Assembly (NCBI RefSeq): GCF_043195195.1
Contig: NZ_JBAFWT010000006.1
Coordinates: 62,001-126,000, forward strand
Direction of reading: 5' to 3'
DNA length: 64,000 bases
Source: NCEH01 sp043195195
GTDB taxonomy: Bacteria; Pseudomonadota; Alphaproteobacteria; Rhizobiales; Xanthobacteraceae
Shown: piece by piece, positions 37,846 to 46,582 of the stretch
Layout of the letters: each line of letters opens with the position of its first letter
Numbering within the stretch: the first letter of the stretch is position 1
Notes under the pieces: generated by a model
Databases searched by the model: none
What the model was told of the DNA's origin: nothing
Seen by the model: only the letters and a program-made list of their open reading frames with translations
Made by a program: the position numbers and the translations under genes

Positions 37846-38751
37846 TCAAGCCGTGGGCGCCGCGAGCGGTACGCCAAGCCGGCCCGCGAGATCCTGCACG
37901 AACTGCCAGGCCGTTCGGCCCGAGCGCGAGCCGCGCGTCGTCGCCCATTCAAGCGCGAGCGGCCGCCACTGATCCTCCCCCATCGGGATGGCATGGTGAG
38001 CCACATAGGAGGCGACCATCTCGAGATATTCGTCCTGGCTGCATTTGTGGAAACCGAGCCACAATCCGAACCGGTCGGAAAGCGAGACCTTCTCTTCCAC
38101 CGCCTCTCCGGGATTGATTGCCGTCGATCTCTCGTTCTCCATCATGTCGCGCGGCAGAAGATGCCGGCGATTGGAAGTCGCGTAGAAGATCACATTCTCC
38201 GGACGCCCCTCGATGCCACCTTCCAACACCGCCTTGAGCGATTTGTAAGTGGTGTCGTCGCCGTCGAAGGATAGGTCATCGCAGAACACGATGAAACGGT
38301 GATGGGAATTCCGCACCAAGGACATCAGGACAGGCAGTGTCTCTATGTCTTCGCGGTGAATTTCCACAAGCTTCAGTCTGCGGCCGGTGGTGTCTTGCGC
38401 GAGAACGGTGCGGTTGATGTGGGCGTGGGACGCTTTCACAAGCGAACTCTTGCCCATGCCGCGCGCGCCCCAAAGCAGCGCATTGTTGGCCGGCAGCGCG
38501 CGCGCAAAGCGTTCGGTATTGTCCACAAGTTGGTCGCGCACCCGGTCAATGCCCTGGAGCAATTCCATCTCCACCCGATTGACCCGCTTCACCGGCTCGA
38601 AACGGTTCGGCTGGGTATGCCAGACAAATGCGTCGGCGGTCTCGAAATCCGGCGTGAGCACAGATGGCGGAGCCAGCCGTTCCAGTGCGTCAGCGATGCG
38701 GAGAAGCAGGGCCTGTGTGGCGTCGGCGGTGATGTCTTTAGGTGGCGTCAT
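37846..38751 (-). CDS. DUF815 family AAA+ ATPase
   Basis: A 301-residue ATP-binding protein of the DUF815 family. Walker A is GARGMGKSS and Walker B is FIVFCDDLSFD; further conserved stretches are VLEGGIEGRPENVIFYATSNRRHLLPR and the SDRFGLWLGFH segment. Its cellular role is not known. The ATG at 38751 follows GGGAG; the frame is open far upstream (to 39270) but overlaps the divergent exported-protein gene and has no family similarity. Confidence 0.88.
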   Translation of the reverse strand: MTPPKDITADATQALLLRIADALERLAPPSVLTPDFETADAFVWHTQPNRFEPVKRVNRVEMELLQGIDRVRDQLVDNTERFARALPANNALLWGARGMGKSSLVKASHAHINRTVLAQDTTGRRLKLVEIHREDIETLPVLMSLVRNSHHRFIVFCDDLSFDGDDTTYKSLKAVLEGGIEGRPENVIFYATSNRRHLLPRDMMENERSTAINPGEAVEEKVSLSDRFGLWLGFHKCSQDEYLEMVASYVAHHAIPMGEDQWRPLALEWATTRGSRSGRTAWQFVQDLAGRLGVPLAAPTA

Positions 38752-38987
38752 CTTGGTCTCCCTGAGGCCGGGGATAAACGCGGGGCCGTCGCGCGGCAAG
38801 CGTGCGAAGCGACCGTCCGCGCCGGGAGACATGCGGCGCATGCATGGAGCCACGTTGAGCATATTGCGCTGCGGCAAGATTTCTTTAACCTGCCTCTGAC
38901 CTACTGGGGATGGGCTGGGGTTTGTGAGGTGAGATGGAAACTGGACGTCCTCGGACGTTTCAGACCGCTCGCATCGACGGAGAGGAC

Positions 38988-39749
38988 ATGCCGCAAATCC
39001 GTTTGCCCCGTGCCCATTTGCCCCTGCCGCCACATGTTTGGGGACCTCTAGCCCACTCTGCCTGGGCTTGGTTGGGGCGTCCTGTTGCGCCTCTGTGTGT
39101 TCCGATACTGCTCGTTGCCGTCGGCGGCGCGCCCGTGGCCGCGCAAGAAGTATCGGGCCACGTTTCGCGCACCGCCAACGCCGACGGGTCATCCTCCGTG
39201 ACCGCCACTGGCGCGTTGAATTCATGGAGCCTTGCCGAGTTCGGTGTCGATCTCTCGTTACCCGCGGCACAGATTACCACCGTGCAGCCGCGCTCCAATC
39301 TGCCTTGGACGTCGAGCGATACGTCGGGTGCCGTGGCCTGGGCCAAGGTGGCCATGCCCGGAGTGTCCAACCTGCTGTTCTGGGACAAGGGGACAGTAAA
39401 CGTCCGGCTGGATCCCGTTCAAGATCAGAGCCAGCTCGGAACCAGCTTTTCCCGCGAATGGTCTCTCGGAGGCCAGCTGAGCGCGGAACTCAGCGACGCC
39501 TACGCGGTGACAGTCGCCCCGACCGGAAGTGAGGGGTGGACCAGCGATAAATCGGTGAGCCTCAACCTGCGGGAAACCGGCACGCGCCTCAGCCTGGGCA
39601 CTTCGGTGGCCAGCGATCGTCACAGCTGGCTTCCCTCGCTCAGCGCTCAGCAAAACCTGATCGGCCCGCTGGTGGTGACTACCACGGTCGCCGACACCGG
39701 AAGTGAGATCAACCGCAGCATCACCGCCGGTTTTCGCAGCACTTGGTAA
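38988..39749 (+). CDS. exported beta-rich protein, probable outer-membrane barrel
   Basis: A protein of about 253 residues with no family that I can name. A hydrophobic segment (PVAPLCVPILLVAVGG) ending APVAAQ is a probable signal peptide. The mature part is rich in Ser, Thr and Gly, with alternating strands such as GTRLSLGTSVASD and SVSLNLRET, and ends GFRSTW; a terminal aromatic residue is the usual BAM signal of outer-membrane barrels. Starts at 38934 and 38988 both have a ribosome site; I prefer the shorter. Confidence 0.6.
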   Translation: MPQIRLPRAHLPLPPHVWGPLAHSAWAWLGRPVAPLCVPILLVAVGGAPVAAQEVSGHVSRTANADGSSSVTATGALNSWSLAEFGVDLSLPAAQITTVQPRSNLPWTSSDTSGAVAWAKVAMPGVSNLLFWDKGTVNVRLDPVQDQSQLGTSFSREWSLGGQLSAELSDAYAVTVAPTGSEGWTSDKSVSLNLRETGTRLSLGTSVASDRHSWLPSLSAQQNLIGPLVVTTTVADTGSEINRSITAGFRSTW

Positions 39750-39760
39750 GGCTGGCCGAT

Positions 39761-40597
39761 CTATCCGACAACGATGGCGATGAGAAACCGCAACGCCATG
39801 ATGAGGAGAAACAGGCCGAAGCCAATCTCAAGATTCCGGCGCGACAGACGGTGAGCTAGCCGCGCGCCGAAGGGCGCCACAAGGGCGCTCACCGGCGCCA
39901 TGCAGGCAAACCCCAGCAGCGACACATAGCCGAGTGACAGCGGCGGTAGCTCCGCCGAATGCGACCAGCCTGCGATGGCATAACCGACGATGCCGGGCAG
40001 AGGGATCAGCATGCCGATTCCTGCGGACGTGGCGACGGCCGCGTGGATCGGGACGCCGTAGAGTCCGAGAATGATACTGGAAATGCCGCCACCGCTGATA
40101 CCGATCAGCGACGCGGCGAGCCCGATGGCGAAACCATAGCCCCAGAGGGCCGCGCGGCCAGGCAGTTGTGTTCCAAGACGCCAGTCGGCACGGCCGAACA
40201 ACGCTTTGATGGCCATCAATGTGGCGATCACCACGAATGCCGCTTGCAGGATCCAACCGTCGAGAAAGGCCGCGATGGCGCTGCCGACGATGATGCCGGC
40301 GATCGCCGGCAGGCTCCAGGCCTTCAGCACGCCCTCCATCACCGCCCCGCGCGCCTTATGGGCGCGGTAGGATAAGATCGAGGTCGGCACGATGATCGCA
40401 AGCGAGGTGCCGACGCACAACTGCATGCGCACATCCTCGGCAACCCCGATGATACGGAACACCTCATAGAGTACAGGCACGATCACCGCACCGCCGCCGA
40501 CCCCTAGCAAGCCTGCAAGAAGCCCGGTGACGACCCCACCGGCCACAAGCGCTAGCGACAGATAGGCGAGTTCGCTCCAGGAAATGGAGGAAAGCAT
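39761..40597 (-). CDS. TauE/SafE family permease
   Basis: A 278-residue integral membrane protein with about eight helices. The family hallmark GGVVTGLLAGLLGVGGGAVIVPVL is at residues 20-43 and its second-half counterpart GLAASLIGISGGGISSIILG is near 160. The family exports sulfite, sulfoacetate or other organic anions. It is convergent with the barrel protein; no sulfur gene is adjacent, so the substrate is unknown. Confidence 0.88.
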   Translation of the reverse strand: MLSSISWSELAYLSLALVAGGVVTGLLAGLLGVGGGAVIVPVLYEVFRIIGVAEDVRMQLCVGTSLAIIVPTSILSYRAHKARGAVMEGVLKAWSLPAIAGIIVGSAIAAFLDGWILQAAFVVIATLMAIKALFGRADWRLGTQLPGRAALWGYGFAIGLAASLIGISGGGISSIILGLYGVPIHAAVATSAGIGMLIPLPGIVGYAIAGWSHSAELPPLSLGYVSLLGFACMAPVSALVAPFGARLAHRLSRRNLEIGFGLFLLIMALRFLIAIVVG

Positions 40598-40690
40598 GAA
40601 AACGGCCTCAAGAGAGATGGACGCGCGAAGCGTTCAAGCGGGGCGGACGGGCGCGCAACCTGCGCCCGAACCGACAGTCCTGTCCAGACG

Positions 40691-41683
40691 TCAGGCGGCG
40701 GCGCGGCGGGGTGCGCGGCGCACATCGTCAAGGGCGGCGCGCAAGACCTCGAGCCCCGCGCCGGGCGCTATTCCGTCGGTGGAGAGTCGGCGGCGGAACG
40801 TGCGGGCGCCGGGCTTGCCCGTGAACAGGCCGAGCATGTGGCGGGTAATGTCGTGCAGGCGCCCGCCGGATTCCAGATGGGCCGCGATATAGGGCTCGAA
40901 AGATTCCACGGCCTCAAATGCGCTGGAATAGGGCGCCGCGACGCCATGGAACGTCGGATCCACGCCAAGCAGGAGTTCGGGATTCTGATAGGCTGCTCGC
41001 CCGAACATCACGCCATCCAGTCCGACCGTCTCCTCCTGCGCCTGCTCCAGAGAGGCAAGACCTCCGTTCAGGGCCACCGGGACATGTGGCACGCGGGCCT
41101 TCAGACGACGCACCCGATCATAATCGAGTGGGGGAATATCGCGGTTCTCACGCGGCGATAGGCCTTGGAGCCAAGCCTTGCGCGCATGAACGATGAGCCC
41201 ATCCACTCCGGCGGCGATGACGGCATCAGCCAGTGCGTCCAATGCGATCTCGGGATCCTGGTCGTCGACGCCGATCCGGCATTTGACGGTCACGGGGGTG
41301 GCTACCACGCCTTTTATTGCAGCCACGCAGCGGGCCACCAACTCGGGCTCGCGCATCAAGCAGGCGCCGAAATTACCGCCCTGAACCCGGTCCGAGGGAC
41401 AGCCGACGTTCAGGTTGATTTCATCATAGCCGAATTCGGCACAAATCAGTGCCGCCTGAGCCAGCTGCGCGGGATCGCTGCCGCCCAGTTGGACCGCAAC
41501 CGGATGCTCGATTGGCGAAAATCCAAGTAGCCGGGTGCGATCTCCATGGATCACCGCTGACGCCGTGACCATTTCGGTATAGAGCCGGGCGCGGGCTGAA
41601 AGGGTGCGGTGAAACGACCGGCAATGCCGATCCGTCCAATCCATCATCGGCGCCACAGAAAATATAAACATTTGATATTTCAT
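40691..41683 (-). CDS. dusA: tRNA-dihydrouridine synthase A
   Basis: An FMN enzyme that reduces uridines in the tRNA D-loop, about 330 residues. The motif SVAPMMDWTDRHCR at the N-terminus is typical of DusA; LNVGCPSDRVQGGNFGACLM holds the catalytic cysteine region, and LIVHARKAWLQGLSP and VALNGGLAS follow. Starts at 41704, 41683 and 41671 are possible; none has a strong ribosome site, and 41683 gives a typical short leader. The upstream region is AT-rich. Confidence 0.92.
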   Translation of the reverse strand: MKYQMFIFSVAPMMDWTDRHCRSFHRTLSARARLYTEMVTASAVIHGDRTRLLGFSPIEHPVAVQLGGSDPAQLAQAALICAEFGYDEINLNVGCPSDRVQGGNFGACLMREPELVARCVAAIKGVVATPVTVKCRIGVDDQDPEIALDALADAVIAAGVDGLIVHARKAWLQGLSPRENRDIPPLDYDRVRRLKARVPHVPVALNGGLASLEQAQEETVGLDGVMFGRAAYQNPELLLGVDPTFHGVAAPYSSAFEAVESFEPYIAAHLESGGRLHDITRHMLGLFTGKPGARTFRRRLSTDGIAPGAGLEVLRAALDDVRRAPRRAAA

Positions 41684-41704
41684 GATTTTTTGTAACTTCA
41701 GCAC

Positions 41705-42122
41705 ATTACGTCGGGTCGTGTTCGCTCAATTTTACGCCACGATACGCCCCGTTTCTCGTTTTTTTCGACATGTCAGCGCATACGGATTGGCCACCTTCAC
41801 TAAACTAAAATCCGGTTCCTGGAGAGCCCAGAACCATCGGAAGGGGCAGTAGGTCAACGAGACGTTCCTGCGCCGTAGGGATGCGGAGGAATGGCGCTCG
41901 ACATGGAGCACCGCATCGACCGCCAGGAGCACACCGTCACGCGCAAGTCTCGTGACGCGCAGCTCTTCCGCGATCTCGTAGCGCTCCACCGTCAGGACAT
42001 GGAAGAAGTAGGTATCAGGATCGGTCGCTCCAAGGACTTCTGTCTCATCTCGCTGACGCGAACGGGCCGAGGGGTGGCAAGACCTGTTCGCCTGCATCGC
42101 GGGTTTCTGCAAGCTGAGGCAG
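41705..42122. other. 418-bp stretch with no recognisable gene, left edge of the island
   Basis: The left part (41705-41800) is AT-rich and probably holds the dusA promoter. Open frames on both strands (83 codons from 41891 on plus, a 200-codon frame running 42334-41732 on minus) overlap each other and the start of paaG, and neither shows a family I know. The minus frame has one protein-like stretch (YFFHVLTVERYEIAEELRV), so a decayed gene is possible. Confidence 0.45.
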
Positions 42123-42935
42123 TTATGCGAGTCGCCCGGTGAAGGTGGTGGGGCGCTTTTCCATGAAGGCCCTGACTCCTTCGCGATAGTCCGCCGTGCG
42201 GCCAGCCTCCCGTTGCAGGTTCCGCTCAAGGTCCAGCTGTGCATCAAGGGTATTGCCCGCGGAGGCATTGAAGGCGGCTTTGATGAGAGCGAGACCTTGC
42301 GTGGGCTGGGTCGCGAGATGGGCAGCCAGGGCACGCGCCTGATCCATCAGCGTCGCGTCGTCGACCGCCTTCCAGATGAGGCCCCAGCTTTCGGCCGTCT
42401 CCGCGCTCACCGGTTCGCCGAGCATCGCCAGGGCCCGTGCGCGGGCATCGCCGATAAGGCGTGGCAGGAAGAAGGTGCCGCCCGAGTCCGGAATGAGGCC
42501 GATGCGGACAAAGGCCTGAATGAATCTGGACGAGCGAGCCGCCAGAACGATGTCACACGCCAAGGCGATATTAGCGCCGGCGCCCGCAGCGACGCCGTTC
42601 ACTGCGCAGATGACAGGCTTTCGCAGGGCGCGGATGCGCCGAACCAGGGGATTGTAAAAGGCCTCGATCGAGGCTCCAAGGTCGAGCGGACCCGTCGCGG
42701 TCGCGCGGGCGCTTAAGTCCTGGCCGGCACAGAAGCCGCGACCTGCGCCGGTCAGAAGGACGGCGCGGCAGGCGTCATCCGCCGCCTCATCAAGGGCGGC
42801 GGCCAGAGCGCGGTGCAGATCCTCGTTGAAGGCGTTGAGGCGATCGGGCCGGTTAAGGGTCAACTCGTGCCAGCCGTCGTGTCGCGTGACGAGAAGCGAA
42901 GCCTCGGCGCATGCTGCTTCCACCAACGGTGCCAT
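42123..42935 (-). CDS. paaG: PaaG-like enoyl-CoA hydratase/isomerase
   Basis: A crotonase-fold protein of 270 residues closely resembling PaaG, the ring-epoxide isomerase of phenylacetate breakdown. Shared hallmarks are LTGAGRGFCAGQDL, FYNPLVRRIRALRKPVICAVNGVAAGAGAN, GLIPDSGGTFFLPR and DLERNLQREAGRTADYREGV. No paaABCDE epoxidase or paaZ is present, so it probably works in another route; it could process enoyl-CoA intermediates of the island. It is divergent from the FadB-like gene, and a shared operator-like motif lies 48 bp upstream of its start. Confidence 0.82.
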   Translation of the reverse strand: MAPLVEAACAEASLLVTRHDGWHELTLNRPDRLNAFNEDLHRALAAALDEAADDACRAVLLTGAGRGFCAGQDLSARATATGPLDLGASIEAFYNPLVRRIRALRKPVICAVNGVAAGAGANIALACDIVLAARSSRFIQAFVRIGLIPDSGGTFFLPRLIGDARARALAMLGEPVSAETAESWGLIWKAVDDATLMDQARALAAHLATQPTQGLALIKAAFNASAGNTLDAQLDLERNLQREAGRTADYREGVRAFMEKRPTTFTGRLA

Positions 42936-42982
42936 GACGAATCCTCTCCTGGGCGGTCCATGCGGAACCCCCTTGAATTAAT

Positions 42983-42999
42983 AGATTGAACAGTTAGTC
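42983..42999 (+). promoter_or_regulatory. island operator-like motif (copy 1)
   Basis: AGATTGAACAGTTAGTC, a variant of the GAAC-centred motif found at six places in the island. It lies in an AT-rich 281-bp divergent promoter between the PaaG-like and FadB-like genes. Confidence 0.5.
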
Positions 43000-43216
43000 T
43001 TTAAATTAGAACTGCGCTTGTCAACCGCGATAAGGCAGGCGCGCGGGGTCTGCGCCGCGGCGAGGAGCGCCTCCGGCCGCCTGACACTCACCCCGCTTGA
43101 TCCCGCTCCGCGGATCGGCGCCGAAGCTCCGGTGCCATATGTCGCCGTCACTGCAGGGGGGGCGGGGAGGCAACGGTCCGCCCTCATCGAACACCCTCAT
43201 CGAAAAGGTCTGAACC

Positions 43217-45298
43217 ATGGACGCCGTCAGCTCCCCGGTCATTGTCACGCGGCACGGTGCCGTTGCGGTGATCGGCATCGACCACTCGCCGGTGAACGCA
43301 CTTTCGCAGGCGGTGCGGCAGGGCCTCATGGAGGCCGTGCGCGCGCTCGACGCAGATCCCGGCGTGGCGGCTCTGGTGATTAGCGGCGGCCCGGCGCGCT
43401 TCATCGCCGGTGCCGACATCCGCGAGATGAGCCAGCCGCCAAGCGCGCCCTTCCTGCCGGACGTGGTGGCGGCCATCGACGCCTGCGGCAAGCCCGTGGT
43501 GGCAGCGATCGCCGGGGCGGCGCTGGGTGGCGGCTGCGAGATCGCCCTGGCCTGCGACCTGCGGCTAGGTGGCCCGAATGCGCTCGTCGGCCTCACCGAG
43601 ACGCGCCTCGGCATCATCCCCGGCGCGGGCGGCACGCAGCGTCTGCCGCGCCTCATTGGAACGACGCAAGCCATCGCCCTCATCTGCGAAGGGCGCGTGC
43701 TGAAGGCGCGGGAGGCCCTCGAAGTAGGCCTCCTCGACGCTGTGGCGGAGGGCGACCTGCTCGCCGCCGCCGTCGACCGCGCGCCGCAGGTGGAAAAGCG
43801 CCGCCTGTCCGCTCATCCGGTGCCGCCGAGTGACATCGCTGCGGAGGAGGCAGCGGCCGCCCACGCCCTGAAGGGGGCGAAGGGGAGCCCTGCCATCGTC
43901 GAGGCCATCCGGGTCGTCCGCGCCGCGCGGGAGGGGGAGTTCGCCGCCGGCCTTGCCCAGGAGCGCTCGGCCTTCCTCGCCCTGCGCGAGAGCGCCGAGG
44001 CGAAGGCGCTGCGCCACCTCTTTCTCGCCGAGCGCGCGGCGCTCAAGGTGCCGGGGCTCGAAGGGGCCGTGGCACGGCCGATTTCCACCGCGGCGGTGAT
44101 TGGGGCAGGCACCATGGGGGCAGGCATCGCCGTCGCCCTGGCCGATGCCGGCCTGCCGGTGACACTCGTGGAGCGGGACGGGGACGCGGCGCGGGCCGGT
44201 CTCGACCGGGCGCAGGGCCTCTATGCGCGGCAGGTGAAGGCCGGTCGGCTGACGCAGGCGCAGATGGCCGAGAGGCTCGCGCGCATCACCCCGGCCGCCG
44301 ACTGGGATCCGATCGCCGCGGCCGACCTCGTTGTCGAGGCGGCATTCGAGGATCTCGGGGTGAAGATGGACATCTTCCGCCGTCTCGATGCGGTGGCGAA
44401 GCCGGGGGCTGTACTCGCCACCAACACCTCCTATCTCGACCTTGACGCCATCGCCGCCGCCACCAGACGGCCGCAGGACGTGGTGGGCCTGCACTTCTTC
44501 GCCCCCGCAAACGTCATGAAACTCCTGGAGGTGGTGCGGGCCACTAAGACCGCGCCGGAGGTGCTCGCCACAGTGCTGGCCTTGGCCAAACGGATGGGCA
44601 AGCAGCCGGTGGTGGCGGGCAATTGCGACGGCTTTATCGGCAATCGCATCTATGCGGTCTACCGCCGCCACGCCGAATATCTGGTGGAGGACGGAGCCTC
44701 TCCCGAGGCGGTGGATGCGGCGCTGGAGACCTACGGCTTCGCCATGGGCATCTTCGCGGTCTCGGATATGTCCGGCCTCGACATCGCCTTTGCCATGCGC
44801 CAGCGCCGGGCCGCCACGCGCGATCCGGGGGAGCGCTACGTCTCGATCCCGGACCGGCTGTGCGACATGGGCCGGCTCGGCCGCAAGACGGGCTCCGGCT
44901 GGTACGCCTACGATGCGGCGGGCCTAAAATCCGCCGATCCCGCGGTCGCCGAGGTGATCGCGGCAGCGCGGGCGAAAGCGGGCATCGTGCCGCGTGCGTT
45001 CGCCCCGGCGGACATCCAGCGCCGGCTTCTCGCGGTGATGGCGAACGAGGGGGCGAAGGCCCTTGCAGAGGGCATCGCCCTGAGGGCCTCCGACATCGAT
45101 CTGGCCTTCGTCAATGGGTACGGTTTCCCGCGGCTCAAGGGCGGCCCCATGTGGGCCGCCGACCGCTTGGGCCTTGCCGGCGTCCTCGCCGAAATGGAGG
45201 CGGCGCACGTGGCCGGCGGCACCGGCTCCGAGCCCGCGGAGCTGCTTGTGGAGCTTGCGAAATCCGGCCGCAGCTTCGCCGATTGGCAGAGCGCATGA
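43217..45298 (+). CDS. bifunctional enoyl-CoA hydratase/3-hydroxyacyl-CoA dehydrogenase
   Basis: A 693-residue FadB/FadJ-type beta-oxidation enzyme. The N-terminal crotonase domain (about 1-190) has FIAGADIREM, GGGCEIALACD and GIIPGAGGTQRLPRLIG with both catalytic glutamates; a linker and the NAD-binding domain follow (VIGAGTMGAGIAVALADAG, about residue 295), with the catalytic histidine in VVGLHFFAPANVMKLLEVV. Two C-terminal 3HCDH domains are complete. It hydrates and oxidises enoyl-CoA esters made from the island substrate. A thiolase, in the opposite direction, is the next gene. Confidence 0.92.
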   Translation: MDAVSSPVIVTRHGAVAVIGIDHSPVNALSQAVRQGLMEAVRALDADPGVAALVISGGPARFIAGADIREMSQPPSAPFLPDVVAAIDACGKPVVAAIAGAALGGGCEIALACDLRLGGPNALVGLTETRLGIIPGAGGTQRLPRLIGTTQAIALICEGRVLKAREALEVGLLDAVAEGDLLAAAVDRAPQVEKRRLSAHPVPPSDIAAEEAAAAHALKGAKGSPAIVEAIRVVRAAREGEFAAGLAQERSAFLALRESAEAKALRHLFLAERAALKVPGLEGAVARPISTAAVIGAGTMGAGIAVALADAGLPVTLVERDGDAARAGLDRAQGLYARQVKAGRLTQAQMAERLARITPAADWDPIAAADLVVEAAFEDLGVKMDIFRRLDAVAKPGAVLATNTSYLDLDAIAAATRRPQDVVGLHFFAPANVMKLLEVVRATKTAPEVLATVLALAKRMGKQPVVAGNCDGFIGNRIYAVYRRHAEYLVEDGASPEAVDAALETYGFAMGIFAVSDMSGLDIAFAMRQRRAATRDPGERYVSIPDRLCDMGRLGRKTGSGWYAYDAAGLKSADPAVAEVIAAARAKAGIVPRAFAPADIQRRLLAVMANEGAKALAEGIALRASDIDLAFVNGYGFPRLKGGPMWAADRLGLAGVLAEMEAAHVAGGTGSEPAELLVELAKSGRSFADWQSA

Positions 45299-45315
45299 TC
45301 CGGTAAAAAGAAAAG

Positions 45316-45347
45316 CCCCCACCGGCGGTTCGCACCGCCGGTGGGGG
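45316..45347 (-). terminator. intrinsic terminator of the thiolase operon
   Basis: A perfect 14-bp stem (CCCCCACCGGCGGT and its complement) with the loop TCGC. On the minus strand it is followed by CTTTTCTTTTTA, so it ends the minus-strand thiolase transcript and may also stop the plus-strand one. Confidence 0.88.
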
Positions 45348-45371
45348 AGTCAACGGGCCGCCACGGTCGGG

Positions 45372-46568
45372 TCAGGCGGCGCCGATAACGGTGATGGAGC
45401 ACACATTCTGGGCCGGCGCGCCGCCCAGATTGTGGGTAAGGGCGAGGCTTGGCGCCCCGAGTTGGCGCTCTCCCGCCTGGCCGGTGAGCTGAAGCCAGCA
45501 CTCGTAGAGCATCCGAAGACCGGAGGCGCCTACCGGGTGACCGAAGCACTTCAGCCCGCCGTCCACCTGGCAGGGCATCTCGCCGTCGGCGTCGAAGGCA
45601 CCGTCGAGCATGCGCTTCCAGGCGGTGCCCTCGTCGCTCAGCCCAATATCCTCCAGCGTCACGATTTCGGTAATAGAGAAGCAGTCGTGCAACTCCACGA
45701 AGCTGAGCTGCGACCGCGGATCGGTGATGCCAGCCTCGGCATAAGCCCGCCGGGCGGCGATGCGCGCCGTGTGCACGTAGGCGCCGTTCCAGTCGCTCTG
45801 CTGCATCTCCCAGCCGTTGGAGGTCACCAGCTGGATTGCCTTCACCAGCACGGGCGCAGCCTGTCCGAGGCTGCGGGCGATCTCCGGTGTCGTCACGATG
45901 GCGCAGGCCGCTCCGTCGGAAACCGGGCAGCAATCGAACAGGCCGAGCGGATCGGCCACCATGGGCGCATTCAGAGCCTGCTCGATGGTGATGGCCTTGC
46001 GCAGGTGGGCGTTCTTGTTCTTCACCGCGTTGAAGTGGCTCTTCATCGAGGTGTGCGCCATGGCGCGTTTCAGGTCCGCGCGGGAAACGCCGTGGTGGGC
46101 ACCGTAGGCGCGCGCGAGCTGGGAGAAGTTGCCCGGATTGGTGTGGGTGGGCAGATACATGGGCGCGAATGTGCCGCGCGAGGCCGGCGGCAGGCCGGCG
46201 AAGCCGGTATCCTTCAGCTTCTCGACGCCCACGGCCAGCGCGACGTCCACAGCGCCTGAGGCGACCGCATAGACCGCGCCGCGGAAAGCCTCGGTGCCGC
46301 CGGCGCAGAAATTCTCCACGCGGGTGACGCCGATGGCGGGCAGACGCAGCGCCTGCGCCATGGGCGTTCCGGCTTTTCCGGCACCAATGTCGTCATAGTG
46401 GGAGGAATACCACGCCGCCTCGATCATGCCTGGATCGATGCCGGCGCCGCCCAGCGCCTCCAGATAGGCCTCGGCCATCAGCTCTTCCTGGCCGACGTCC
46501 CAGCGCTCGCCGAACCGCGAGCAGCCCATGGAGAGAATTGCGACCCTGTCCTTGATACCCGCGGCCAT
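45372..46568 (-). CDS. thiolase family protein, SCP-x/lipid-transfer type
   Basis: A 398-residue thiolase-fold enzyme of the SCP-x/acetyl-CoA acetyltransferase-like class. The nucleophile cysteine is in VENFCAGGTEAF; HDCFSITE and GGLKCFGHPVGASGLR hold the other catalytic residues. The class includes beta-ketothiolases and retro-aldolases that work with DUF35 partners. The gene encoding a partner with a DUF35-like end lies 14 bp upstream on the same strand, which suggests one complex. The predicted role is carbon-carbon cleavage of a CoA-bound intermediate. Confidence 0.85.
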   Translation of the reverse strand: MAAGIKDRVAILSMGCSRFGERWDVGQEELMAEAYLEALGGAGIDPGMIEAAWYSSHYDDIGAGKAGTPMAQALRLPAIGVTRVENFCAGGTEAFRGAVYAVASGAVDVALAVGVEKLKDTGFAGLPPASRGTFAPMYLPTHTNPGNFSQLARAYGAHHGVSRADLKRAMAHTSMKSHFNAVKNKNAHLRKAITIEQALNAPMVADPLGLFDCCPVSDGAACAIVTTPEIARSLGQAAPVLVKAIQLVTSNGWEMQQSDWNGAYVHTARIAARRAYAEAGITDPRSQLSFVELHDCFSITEIVTLEDIGLSDEGTAWKRMLDGAFDADGEMPCQVDGGLKCFGHPVGASGLRMLYECWLQLTGQAGERQLGAPSLALTHNLGGAPAQNVCSITVIGAA

Positions 46569-46582
46569 AGTGCGACGCCTTT

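Noticed and set aside
37846..39270. An N-terminal extension of the DUF815 ATPase to 474 codons
   Set aside because: The extra part overlaps a divergent exported-protein gene and is low-complexity; the ATG at 38751 has a good ribosome site.
41732..42334. A 200-codon minus-strand frame at the left island edge
   Set aside because: It overlaps paaG out of frame, has no ribosome site or known family; recorded only as a possible decayed gene.
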